From assembly GCA_947086625.1 (NCBI GenBank), contig CAMTZV010000002.1, positions 1-14,018 on the forward strand: 14,018 nt of DNA, given 5' to 3'. Below the pieces are notes generated by a model. It was not told where the DNA came from. It worked only from the letters and a program-made list of their open reading frames with translations, and made no database searches. Each line of letters begins with the position of its first letter. The first letter of the stretch is position 1. The DNA comes from an uncultured bacterium. Its GTDB lineage: Bacteria > Bacillota > Clostridia > Lachnospirales > Lachnospiraceae. The translations under genes and the position numbers were made by a program. Positions 1 through 6,884 of the stretch are shown here, one piece after another.

Positions 1-697
1 TTTTGCGCAGATCTCTGACCGGCTTCACCATGCAGCAGACCAGCGTGACCATTGCAAAGATCCATATGCTTTTGGCCTCTGCGGCGGCAGAGGGCCCTAT
101 CTCCCACCTGATCCCATACATATGAAACAAGAACACTGCCGTCAGCACTGCCGCCTGCACGTTGCGCAGCCAGAAAAACCACCCGGCCTTCGGAGCGCCA
201 AAGCGCGTCGCGATCTTTCCGAGATCGGTCATAAACTGGTAGAAAAAATACAGATTCACAACCGTGAAAACGACCTCGGCTGCCGGGATGAAAATTTTGC
301 TCCCAAGCAGGGCGGCTGCCCAGCGCACCGCATCGTACGCCGCCAGCACCGCGGCGAGCGGCTTTAAGAGAAGCAGCTCCGGCTCATAGTCCCCAAGTGC
401 GCCAAACGCCTCCCGAAACAACAGAAAGCCGACCCAGTCCGGCAGCACGTTCAGACGCCCGAACGTCAGATCCAGAAACAGGAAGGCAAACCCCCAGTCG
501 ACGCCTTCCAGCCCGTCTGCCAGCGGCCTCACATCCTCCGGCGCATCCTCTGCGGGCAACTCGCTCCCCGCGTTCTCCCCGGATCGCTTCACATCCTCCG
601 CCGCTTCCTCCGCGAACGCCCCGTCCCCCGCATCCTCCCCGGATCGCTCCGTCTCCTGCGCCGCCCGCCTTTGTTCCATTTCACCATCGTATGTCAT
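1..697 (-). CDS. Membrane protein with duplicated acidic N-terminal segment (partial, runs off left edge)
   Basis: An open frame of 232 codons reads from 697 to the window edge without a stop. The start at 697 is chosen because GGGAGGTG lies just upstream; it overlaps the end of the M56 gene by 17 bases, which suggests translational coupling in the same operon. A second ATG at 679 lacks a comparable ribosome site. Residues 1-60 are hydrophilic and acidic and contain two 20-residue copies of a related segment (18-37 and 38-57). Hydrophobic segments follow at about 69-96, 113-130, 136-155, 178-196 and 210-222. The segment LNVLPDWVGFLLF resembles small uncharacterised Clostridia membrane proteins with a 'PDFIGY'-like motif; this is recall, not a search. 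Function unknown. Its place after a BlaI/M56 pair suggests it belongs to the regulated output, which is inference. Confidence 0.75.
   Translation of the reverse strand, partial: MTYDGEMEQRRAAQETERSGEDAGDGAFAEEAAEDVKRSGENAGSELPAEDAPEDVRPLADGLEGVDWGFAFLFLDLTFGRLNVLPDWVGFLLFREAFGALGDYEPELLLLKPLAAVLAAYDAVRWAAALLGSKIFIPAAEVVFTVVNLYFFYQFMTDLGKIATRFGAPKAGWFFWLRNVQAAVLTAVFLFHMYGIRWEIGPSAAAEAKSIWIFAMVTLVCCMVKPVRDLRK
527..646 (-). repeat. Two tandem 60-base units encoding a duplicated 20-residue acidic segment
   Basis: Bases 587-646 and 527-586 are two in-frame copies of a 60-base unit, similar at roughly three quarters of positions by eye. They encode RSGEDAGDGAFAEEAAEDVK and RSGENAGSELPAEDAPEDVR. 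The period is exactly 20 codons, so the frame is kept. The segment precedes the first membrane helix and is probably a flexible cytosolic or surface linker. Confidence 0.8.
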
Positions 698-2669
698 ACG
701 GCACCTCCCGCCTGTCCAGCCTGATTTCGTCTACCAGTTCATTGTCCCAGTAGATCCGCGCGCCATAGTTTGGCAGACGGATCTCGCCGTTTCCCTCCAG
801 CTCGACCTGCCCTGCCCCGCCGGACCTCACCACGCCGTACGGCTCCATATTGTCCACGGACGCATTGAACCATTCGCAGCCCTCCGAGGAGCCTCCTGCT
901 TCCGAGCAGAACGGCCGATACTCATCCACATAAGGTGGGCTTGTCTCCCCGTCCGGTATCACGTCATACATCATCCCGATCCACTGTTTTGGCGCGCCCG
1001 CCTTTGCCCCGCGCGTGTCATACACGACCTGATGTATCAAATTTCCATATTTAAACTCCGCGTCCGGCAGCGCGGCGCTGTTATCTACACTATCCCAGAA
1101 ATTCCACACGCCCCACGTGTTTCCCTCCACCTCATGGGTGCTGAATGCATCGATCTCCACCGTTCCGTAATCGCATGACGCATCATAACGGCAGAGCGGG
1201 GCAAGCATCGAGCGATCGAGCAGATTCATCTGATAGGGGACGTCCAGAATCTTTTCCTCCCCCGCGCGTTCCACGACCCAGCCCTCACGCGGCGTCCGCC
1301 ATACGCGCACCGGCAGCATCAGCGTCGCCTCTCCGTTATCCCCGGCCACCGAAAACATCAGCGCCGCCTCGTACTCGATCCCCACCTGCCGCCATTTCAA
1401 TCCCGCCTTCTTCACCGCGCGCAGGTTGCAGATGCGGTAGCCCGCAGACTGGTCGAAGGCCCTGTCCTGAAAAATCCAGTCGACAAGGTACGCGCTCCCC
1501 TTTGGATTGTCCTGCATGGTCTCATAGAGTTTTGCCTGCTGCTCCAGGGGCGATGCCATCGCCAGATAGATGCCGTTTTGAAAAAGAAGCCCCTTCGCAA
1601 ACGTATCCAGCGCGCCCGCCAGCGTCGTCGCACGGCGCACCCGGCTTTTCGCAAGCGACGCGTCGAGCTCATCCGCCTCCTTTGGGTGCTGCCAGTCCCC
1701 GCTCGCCAGCGTCTCTCCCCGCACCGACGCGCTCCCCAGCACGAGCGCGATACACACAAGCGCAAACGTCACGCCCTTCGGATAGGTTTTAAAGCGCACG
1801 ATCGCCTCGATCCGGCGCGCAATATTTTTCCTGCCGTTTGAGATCGAGCTCGTACCGGGCATCCGCGCGTAGCGATTGGTCGCCATCGAAAGCAGCGTGT
1901 TCCCGTATGCTCTGCGCTGCTCGCCCTCCACGCACGCGAGCACGCGCTGGTCGTTGCACGTCTCGAGGTCGTTCTCGATGCGGTTTACAACGTACCACAG
2001 AAACGGATTGCACCAGTGGAGGGCGCGCAGCACGCACCAGCACATGCTCTTCGCCGGGTCGTGGTGCTCGCGGTGCAAAAGCTCGTGCAAAATCACAAGC
2101 CCGTCCGTCACCCGATCCTTTGGCAGCACAAGCACCGGAGAAAGGACGCCGCACACGAAGGGCGTGCGAATGCCCTTCGCGACACGCACGCGGACGGTGT
2201 GCAGCCCGTACCTTTCCGCCACCGCATCGGCGCGCGCCTGCTGCCCCACGTCCTCATCCGCGCGCGCAATCGCGATCCGAAGGCTCATGTATGCAAGTGC
2301 ATAACCGAGCAGTACGACGGCGATCCCGGCCACGTAGATGACAAACAGCCAGTCCGTCACGCTCACGGGCGGCGCATCGCACACGGGCAGCACATGCCGG
2401 TTGTCCACCAGCTCATACATGCCGCTGTAGGCGGAAGAAAGCGCGCGCTCCGTCTTCGCCTTGAGCGTCTCGACCCACACCGGGAACGAAAAGAGGATGC
2501 TCACCCCCGCCCGCACCGGCAAAAGCATCCGAACCGCAAGCGCCAGCCAGAACACATACTGCATGTCCGGCGATACCTTGTCGCGCAGCAGCCGTTTGAT
2601 GATAAGCAGCACGAACGCCACCCCGGACACCGTAAGCGTCTGCAGCAAAAATCCCCAGATATTTGTCAT
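681..2669 (-). CDS. M56-family (BlaR1/MecR1-like) membrane metalloprotease sensor
   Basis: A 662-residue membrane protein. Helices lie at about 2-26, 39-53, 105-127 and 299-316. The zinc-protease motif HELLH is at residues 195-199, followed by HWCNPFLWYVVNRIENDLE, in which Glu236 is the probable third zinc ligand. This is the M56 arrangement, in which signal sensing outside the cell triggers cleavage of the partner repressor inside. The start at 2669 has GGAGGTG eight bases upstream, inside the end of the repressor gene; an in-frame ATG at 2690 has no such site. The outer domain (about 317-662) is not recognisable as a penicillin-binding domain: a SLAK stretch lies near the membrane, but I see no SxN or KTG motif. 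It has several cysteines (LCRYDASC, FCSEAGGSSEGC) that could form disulfides. The ligand is therefore unknown and need not be a beta-lactam. The gene follows the repressor by 4 bases. Confidence 0.88.
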   Translation of the reverse strand: MTNIWGFLLQTLTVSGVAFVLLIIKRLLRDKVSPDMQYVFWLALAVRMLLPVRAGVSILFSFPVWVETLKAKTERALSSAYSGMYELVDNRHVLPVCDAPPVSVTDWLFVIYVAGIAVVLLGYALAYMSLRIAIARADEDVGQQARADAVAERYGLHTVRVRVAKGIRTPFVCGVLSPVLVLPKDRVTDGLVILHELLHREHHDPAKSMCWCVLRALHWCNPFLWYVVNRIENDLETCNDQRVLACVEGEQRRAYGNTLLSMATNRYARMPGTSSISNGRKNIARRIEAIVRFKTYPKGVTFALVCIALVLGSASVRGETLASGDWQHPKEADELDASLAKSRVRRATTLAGALDTFAKGLLFQNGIYLAMASPLEQQAKLYETMQDNPKGSAYLVDWIFQDRAFDQSAGYRICNLRAVKKAGLKWRQVGIEYEAALMFSVAGDNGEATLMLPVRVWRTPREGWVVERAGEEKILDVPYQMNLLDRSMLAPLCRYDASCDYGTVEIDAFSTHEVEGNTWGVWNFWDSVDNSAALPDAEFKYGNLIHQVVYDTRGAKAGAPKQWIGMMYDVIPDGETSPPYVDEYRPFCSEAGGSSEGCEWFNASVDNMEPYGVVRSGGAGQVELEGNGEIRLPNYGARIYWDNELVDEIRLDRREVPYDIRW

Positions 2670-2673
2670 TCCG

Positions 2674-3033
2674 CTACACCTCCATCTCATCGAGCAGCTT
2701 TTTCAGCCGTGCAATCTCCTGCTTTGACATGTCCGCCTCCTGCAAAAACGCCGCCACCAGATCGCCCGCCGCCCCGTCGTACACCCGGCGCAACAGGTCG
2801 CGCCGCTCCTGCCTCGCGCAGTCCTCCCGCGCGACGTTCGCCGCGTAGGGCTTTTCGCTCGCCCGGTCGATCCTTACAAGCCCCTTTGCCTCCATGCGCG
2901 TCAGATAGGTGTGCACGGTGTTCCTGCTCCACTTCTTCTCCTCCCGCAACGCCTCCGTCACCTCTCCGAGTGCAAAGCGCTCCCCGCGCCAGAGCACCGA
3001 GAGCACGCTCCACTCCGCCTCCGTCAGTCTCAT
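2674..3033 (-). CDS. BlaI/MecI/CopY-family winged-helix repressor
   Basis: A 119-residue protein of the usual BlaI/MecI size. It begins MRLTEAEWSVLSVLW, the family's typical N-terminal helix. The winged-helix domain spans about 1-72, with the recognition region around WSRNTVHTYLTRMEAKGLV. The C-terminal half (about 75-119) is helical and suits dimerisation and protease cleavage. It probably represses its own operon, including the M56 protease, until that protease causes its cleavage. AGGAGG lies 8-9 bases before the start, and two TACA-N2-TGTA boxes, the family's operator type, flank the transcription start. It is the first gene of the operon. Confidence in the family is high; the controlled stress is unknown, and no beta-lactamase gene is visible in the window. 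Confidence 0.92.
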   Translation of the reverse strand: MRLTEAEWSVLSVLWRGERFALGEVTEALREEKKWSRNTVHTYLTRMEAKGLVRIDRASEKPYAANVAREDCARQERRDLLRRVYDGAAGDLVAAFLQEADMSKQEIARLKKLLDEMEV

Positions 3034-3036
3034 AAG

Positions 3037-3090
3037 AAAACCCTCCTACAGTTGTAGTATACTATAATACTACAACTGTAGGAGGGTTTT
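3037..3090. promoter_or_regulatory. BlaI-type double operator inside a perfect 24+24 base inverted repeat that includes the ribosome site
   Basis: Bases 3037-3060 and 3067-3090 are perfect reverse complements (24 of 24) around a 6-base centre. Each arm holds a TACA-N2-TGTA box: TACAGTTGTA at 3047-3056 and TACAACTGTA at 3071-3080. Their centres are 24 bases apart, so two repressor dimers could bind nearly the same DNA face. The symmetry extends past the boxes into CCCTCC/GGAGGG, so the repressor's own ribosome site lies in one arm and its complement in the other. A transcript begun upstream could fold and hide that site, whereas one begun at the operon promoter lacks the second arm. The hairpin with T4/A4 ends could also act as a terminator. 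Confidence 0.85.
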
Positions 3091-3095
3091 GTCAA
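3067..3095 (-). promoter_or_regulatory. Sigma-A type promoter of the repressor-M56 operon
   Basis: On the minus strand a consensus -35 TTGACA (3095-3090) is followed by exactly 17 bases and a -10 TAGTAT (3072-3067). Transcription would start near 3060, about 27 bases before the repressor start codon. One operator box (3071-3080) overlaps the spacer and -10; the other (3047-3056) lies just after the start point. Confidence 0.75.
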
Positions 3096-3122
3096 GCAAT
3101 ATTACTCCCCGGACGGTTACTG

Positions 3123-3285
3123 CGTAACAGTTCAGCCTTTGGCTTCACTGTTACGGAATCCAGCCCATTTATAGTTTGCCTTCGGCAAAGGGCTGGATTC
3201 TTTGACTGAATTCACTCGTTTTTACGGACTTTGCAGCAAGTACCCATGGGGCAGACCCTGCAAAGTCCTGGACTGAACTGTTACG
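3123..3285 (+). repeat. MITE-like palindromic element, family 1, intact copy (163 bases)
   Basis: The element is bounded by perfect 13-base inverted ends, CGTAACAGTTCAG (3123-3135) and CTGAACTGTTACG (3273-3285). Inside are two stem-loops. The first has GAATCCAGCCC (3156-3166) pairing with GGGCTGGATTC (3190-3200) and an inner TTTGCC/GGCAAA stem. The second has GGACTTTGCAG (3226-3236) pairing with CTGCAAAGTCC (3258-3268). It encodes nothing and ends directly against the stop codon of the next gene. A related copy lies at 12606-12747 and a fragment at 13747-13786. The inverted ends begin G-TA, so insertion at TA by an IS630/mariner-type enzyme is possible but unproven. Confidence 0.75.
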
Positions 3286-4575
3286 TCACTGCACTTTTGC
3301 ACTCGGGTAGATCCGCTCCATCCGCGCGTCGCCAAAGCGCTCGTCCATCACCTGCTCCCAGCCCTCCTGCGCGGGCTTCCCCGCCCCGCGCGTGTCGTAG
3401 CGCACGAGCGCCAGCGCGGAGACACAGAGATTTGCGGCCATAAACACCGCCAGAAGCATTGTCAGTGCGCGCCCCGTCCGTTCCCGGACAAAGGCGATCA
3501 GGCGCGCCGCCTTCGGGTAGAGCCCCTTGATCCAGACGACCCCCGCGATGCCCCAGAAAAAGCAGTACAAAAGGTTGATGCGCCCGCCGAGGTTGAACGG
3601 CAGCGCGCTGTAGTCCCAGAAAACCTTTCCGAACACAAGCTCCGTAAAGACGCTGCATATGTACTCGTACGCGCCGCCGAGGAACACGCCGACCCAGAAA
3701 ATATGATGGTCCTCCTTCTCCCGATCCTTATATAAAAGCGCCGTCACGAGCGCGATCGCAAGCCCCCACACGACGCTGAACGGCCCCCAGACAAGGCTGC
3801 TGCGGCTCATCCACTGCCCCGTCGTCATGCGGCAGAACACCGTCTCCACGAGATCGCCGAGAAATGCGCCGATCACAAAGAGCCAGAACAGCTCCGTGAG
3901 ATCGCAGCGCTCTGCGGGCGCCTCCGCCGCTTTTTCCTGCAGGATCGCCGGATACGAGCGCCCGATCCGCACCTCGATATGCCCCGAGACCGTCTGTGCA
4001 AGACGATACGTCCAGCCCTGCAGCCTGCGGTTCCAGCGAAAGAGCGACGGCAGCCTTTGCTCCATATGATACATGGACAAAAGCGAGCCGAAAACGTCCA
4101 GAAAGCCGACGACTCCGAGCACCCACACCGCCGTGCGCCCGAGAATGCCCGGCAGCAGGCGGTACGCCCCAAGGATGAGGCCGTTTCCGAAGCGGACTGC
4201 CAGAAAGCCGAGCAGCCCCCACAGCAGCGAATACTGCGCGCAGATGTACCCGTCAAAATTCCAGCGCTTTTTCGAGTAGTCCCACCATTTCTTCTGCTTC
4301 ATGCGCTCGAGGATCTTTCCGGTAAACCACTCTGCGGCGGTGGCAACCGCCGCGCTCCCCGCGAACAGAAACAGCGCATCGTGGCGAAGCTCCTGAAAGA
4401 AGACCGTGATCGTCACACCGGTCACGCCGTAGACGAAGCAGAACGGCCCCGACGCGAAGCCGCGGTTTCGGAAGTCCTTTTCTTTCAGCGTCGCGATCGT
4501 CGTCTCCGCCAGCCACGCGAGAAACGAGTAGGCAAAAAACAATACCGCAAGCTCATACCCTGCTGCCGTCATCAT
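3286..4575 (-). CDS. Two-domain CmpB-type (putative ABC transporter permease family) membrane protein
   Basis: A 429-residue polytopic membrane protein containing the same domain twice. Copy one has GFASGPFCFVYG (39-50) and then KKWWDYSKKRWNFDGYICAQ (95-114). Copy two has SLVWGPFSVVWG (260-271) and then GKVFWDYSALPFNLGGRINL (316-335). The shared pattern (GPF.x.YG, E-rich helix, W-W/F-DYS...F.G.I) matches the Pfam family described as putative ABC-transporter type IV (CmpB). Members are usually single-domain, so this is a tandem fusion. A hydrophilic link with basic residues (about 171-226) joins the halves. No ATP-binding gene is nearby, and the transporter label is by family name only. ATG 4575 is preceded by GGGAGGTG. 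The gene follows the MATE gene by 15 bases, so the two are probably co-transcribed under MerR control. Substrate unknown. Confidence 0.8.
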   Translation of the reverse strand: MMTAAGYELAVLFFAYSFLAWLAETTIATLKEKDFRNRGFASGPFCFVYGVTGVTITVFFQELRHDALFLFAGSAAVATAAEWFTGKILERMKQKKWWDYSKKRWNFDGYICAQYSLLWGLLGFLAVRFGNGLILGAYRLLPGILGRTAVWVLGVVGFLDVFGSLLSMYHMEQRLPSLFRWNRRLQGWTYRLAQTVSGHIEVRIGRSYPAILQEKAAEAPAERCDLTELFWLFVIGAFLGDLVETVFCRMTTGQWMSRSSLVWGPFSVVWGLAIALVTALLYKDREKEDHHIFWVGVFLGGAYEYICSVFTELVFGKVFWDYSALPFNLGGRINLLYCFFWGIAGVVWIKGLYPKAARLIAFVRERTGRALTMLLAVFMAANLCVSALALVRYDTRGAGKPAQEGWEQVMDERFGDARMERIYPSAKVQ

Positions 4576-4590
4576 TTGTGGACACCTCCC

Positions 4591-5922
4591 TTAATACCCG
4601 TACCGTTTCCGGTATTTCAAAAACATCGCCGCCGAGAGCGCAAATGCCATCAGCTCGGCCACCGGCGTCGCCAGCCAGATGCCGTTCACCCCGAACAAAA
4701 GCGGCAGCAACAGCATTGTGACGAGCATAAACACAAACGAGCGCGAGAACGCCAAAACCGCCGAGACGACGCCGTTTGAGAGCGCCGTAAACAGCCCGCT
4801 CGCAAAAATGTTAAAGCCGATAAAAAGCAGCGCCATCGTGCAGATCCGGTTTCCGGTCACCGCCAGCCCATGCACCGGGTCGTCCGGCCTTGCAAACACC
4901 GACACAAGCGGCTCCGTCAAAAGAAGCGACGCCGCCACCGTCAATACGGAGATCACGCCGATCACCCGCAGGCTGAGCGAGACGAGCTTTTTTTGCTTTT
5001 CGCCGTTTTGCTCCCCGTAGTAAAAGCTGACCATCGGCGCGACCCCGTAGGAATAGCCCGTGTACAGGGAGCTGGCGAACATGAGCACGTACATGATGAT
5101 CGTCACCGCCGCGACGCCGTCCTCCCCCACGTAGCGCAGCATCGTCCAGTTGAACATCATCGTGATGATTCCGGTGACGAGCGCGGTCGCCATCTCGGAG
5201 CAGCCGTTTGTCGCCGCGCTCGTGAGAACGCGCAGCCGAAACGCCGGGCGCGTAAAGTGCAGCAGGCTCTTTTTCCCGCTGAACACGAACAGGCCCACAA
5301 CAGCCGTCACAGAGTAGCCCATGCCTGTCGCGAGCGCCGCCCCGCCGATGCCCATGTCAAGCCCGGCGATAAAGACGTAGTCGAGCACGATGTTTAAAAC
5401 GCCGCCCGCCACGGAGCAGACGAGGGAGAGCGCCGCTTTTTCACTCGCGATCATGTAGAGCGTAAAATTGTTCATGAGCAGGATCGGAACCGTAAAGAGC
5501 AGATAGCGGCTTAAGTACGCCACGCAGTATCCCGCCACAGCCTTCGAGAGCCCCATACCCGAGAATACCGGGCCCATGAGCGCGTAGCCGAGCGCGCACA
5601 TCACAACGCCCACCGCCGCGTTCACGAGGATCAGAAACGTAAAATCCTCCCGCGCCTCCAAAAGCTTCTGCTCCCCCATCTTTTTCATGATGACTGCGCT
5701 GCCTCCCGTGGCAAGCATCGTGGAGATGGCCGTGACAAGCGAAATGACCGGCGCGGTCAGATTGATCGCCGAGAGCGCGTCCGTCCCGATCAGATTTGCC
5801 ACAAACAGGCCGTCCACCATCGTGTAAAACGACATGAACACCGACATCGCGATCGTCGGAACCGCAAACCGTAAAATGTTCCCGAGCGTTACCGGCTTTT
5901 CGTAAGCATTTTGTTCCGTCAT
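4591..5922 (-). CDS. MATE-family multidrug efflux pump (MepA-like)
   Basis: A 443-residue protein with about 12 membrane helices in two halves. It opens with FAVPTIAMSVFMSFYTMVDG and has the MATE-typical VLDYVFIAGLDMGIGGAALAT segment mid-protein and GVNGIWLATPVAE near the end. MATE pumps export cationic drugs or metabolites using a sodium or proton gradient. The start at 5922 is chosen for GGGAGG ahead of ATG; an in-frame ATG at 5976 lies upstream of the likely transcription start and is rejected. The gene is divergent from a BmrR-like MerR regulator, and its promoter has the 19-base spacer that MerR proteins act on, so induction by pump substrates is likely (inference). It is the first gene of an operon with the CmpB-type protein. 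The sequence does not show which MATE subgroup or substrate applies. Confidence 0.92.
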   Translation of the reverse strand: MTEQNAYEKPVTLGNILRFAVPTIAMSVFMSFYTMVDGLFVANLIGTDALSAINLTAPVISLVTAISTMLATGGSAVIMKKMGEQKLLEAREDFTFLILVNAAVGVVMCALGYALMGPVFSGMGLSKAVAGYCVAYLSRYLLFTVPILLMNNFTLYMIASEKAALSLVCSVAGGVLNIVLDYVFIAGLDMGIGGAALATGMGYSVTAVVGLFVFSGKKSLLHFTRPAFRLRVLTSAATNGCSEMATALVTGIITMMFNWTMLRYVGEDGVAAVTIIMYVLMFASSLYTGYSYGVAPMVSFYYGEQNGEKQKKLVSLSLRVIGVISVLTVAASLLLTEPLVSVFARPDDPVHGLAVTGNRICTMALLFIGFNIFASGLFTALSNGVVSAVLAFSRSFVFMLVTMLLLPLLFGVNGIWLATPVAELMAFALSAAMFLKYRKRYGY

Positions 5923-5939
5923 AAAATTTTCCTCCCGTA

Positions 5940-5969
5940 TTGCAAGTCCTCTGCTATATGGGGTATGAT
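5940..5969 (+). promoter_or_regulatory. Probable promoter of the MerR-family gene
   Basis: TTGCAA (5940-5945), 18 bases, then TATGAT (5964-5969). It faces the MATE promoter and the two -10 boxes overlap (TATGAT against ATGATA), so the genes compete for one site. The dyad at 5971-5993 would sit on its start point, so the regulator could repress its own gene. Confidence 0.55.
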
Positions 5970-5995
5970 AGACCATACAGTTACTGTACGGTCAA
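5965..5995 (-). promoter_or_regulatory. MerR-activated promoter of the MATE operon with 23-base dyad
   Basis: On the minus strand, -35 TTGACC (5995-5990) and -10 TATCAT (5970-5965) are separated by 19 bases rather than 17. The spacer is filled by a near-perfect dyad, GACCATACAG (5971-5980), TTA, CTGTACGGTC (5984-5993), with one mismatch. The over-long spacer with a central dyad is the hallmark of promoters that MerR-family proteins untwist to activate. The start point would be near 5958, giving a leader of about 35 bases. Confidence 0.85.
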
Positions 5996-6011
5996 GGAGG
6001 AATTTAAAAAA

Positions 6012-6884
6012 ATGAAAGAATCGAATGAAAAGAACAAGCTGCTCACCATCGGCCAGTTTGCGGCCATGCACGGCATCAACAAAAAAACCCTGATGTGGTA
6101 CGATACGATCGGCCTGTTTTGCCCCGCCGCCATCAACCCCGAAAACGGCTACCGCTGCTACGACTACCACCAGAGCCCTGTTTTGGAGACGATTCTTCTT
6201 CTGCGGGAGTTAGACGTCCCGATCGCCGAGATACAGGCATTTTTGGAAAACCGCTCCGCCGCGGCCATGAAAAATCTTCTGGAAGAAAAAATCGAACAGC
6301 TCGACCGGCAGATGCTCCACCTGCAGGCAGTCCGAAAAACGCTCTGCGGCTATCGCCAGAACATGACAACGCTGCTGACGATGGATCTTACAGACATCAG
6401 CCTCGTGGAAAAGGAGGAACGCTGCCTCATCACCGTAGACATCGACAAAGACACCTCGTTCGAAAAGAAGGTGGAAATGATTACCGCGCAGACGACGCGC
6501 TACCAGCTCGGGCGGCTGCATGAGGCCTCCTACGGCTCCATGATCCCCGTCGAAAGCCTCTACAGCGGCCATTTCGCCGACTACTGCCGCCTGTTTATCG
6601 AAATTCCCGCCCTCTCCCCCGGGCAGGGTGCACAGACGCCTGCGGACTCCTGCGCCGGGCAGACGGACGCGGGCGTGCACATCCAGCCCGGCGGAACGTA
6701 CCTGAGAGCCTTCCACAGGGGCGAGTGGGAAAGACTGCCGCACTGCTACGAAAGGATTCTCGGCTACGCAGAAGCGCACGGGCTCTCCCTCTCCGGGTTT
6801 TCCTATGAAAAGGGCATCAACGAAACCGTCATCGACAACGTCCGCGACTATATCACACAGATCGAGATTCCGGTGGCGGGTTAA
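6012..6884 (+). CDS. MerR-family regulator with BmrR/GyrI-like ligand-binding domain
   Basis: A 290-residue protein. The N-terminal MerR winged helix spans about 10-78: LLTIGQFAAMHGINKKTLMW, then GLFCPA, NGYRCYDY and the helix ending IAEIQAFL. A coiled coil (about 84-120, rich in E, Q, L, R) would form the dimer. The C-terminal half (about 130-288) resembles the GyrI/BmrR drug-binding fold and contains FSYEKGINE; an acidic residue at this place contacts cationic drugs in BmrR. The start at 6012 has AAGGAGG eleven bases upstream; an ATG at 5940 overlaps the promoter and is rejected. It probably activates the divergent MATE-CmpB operon when it binds a pump substrate. Its TAA overlaps the stop of the convergent GGDEF gene. 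Confidence 0.9.
   Translation: MKESNEKNKLLTIGQFAAMHGINKKTLMWYDTIGLFCPAAINPENGYRCYDYHQSPVLETILLLRELDVPIAEIQAFLENRSAAAMKNLLEEKIEQLDRQMLHLQAVRKTLCGYRQNMTTLLTMDLTDISLVEKEERCLITVDIDKDTSFEKKVEMITAQTTRYQLGRLHEASYGSMIPVESLYSGHFADYCRLFIEIPALSPGQGAQTPADSCAGQTDAGVHIQPGGTYLRAFHRGEWERLPHCYERILGYAEAHGLSLSGFSYEKGINETVIDNVRDYITQIEIPVAG

Noticed and set aside
397..753. Plus-strand proline/serine-rich frame of 118 codons
   Set aside because: Shadow of the duplicated acidic segment on the minus strand.
2016..3035. Long plus-strand open frame (339 codons) over the M56 and repressor genes
   Set aside because: Runs antisense to well-supported genes; composition rich in R, H, P, A typical of shadow frames in G+C-rich DNA; no ribosome site.
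3979..4779. Plus-strand open frame of 266 codons
   Set aside because: Antisense to the CmpB-type and MATE genes, R/H/Q-rich, no domain features.
5940..6011. Extended N-terminus of the MerR protein from ATG 5940
   Set aside because: It would place coding sequence across both promoters and the operator; ATG 6012 starts just before the standard MerR helix-turn-helix.
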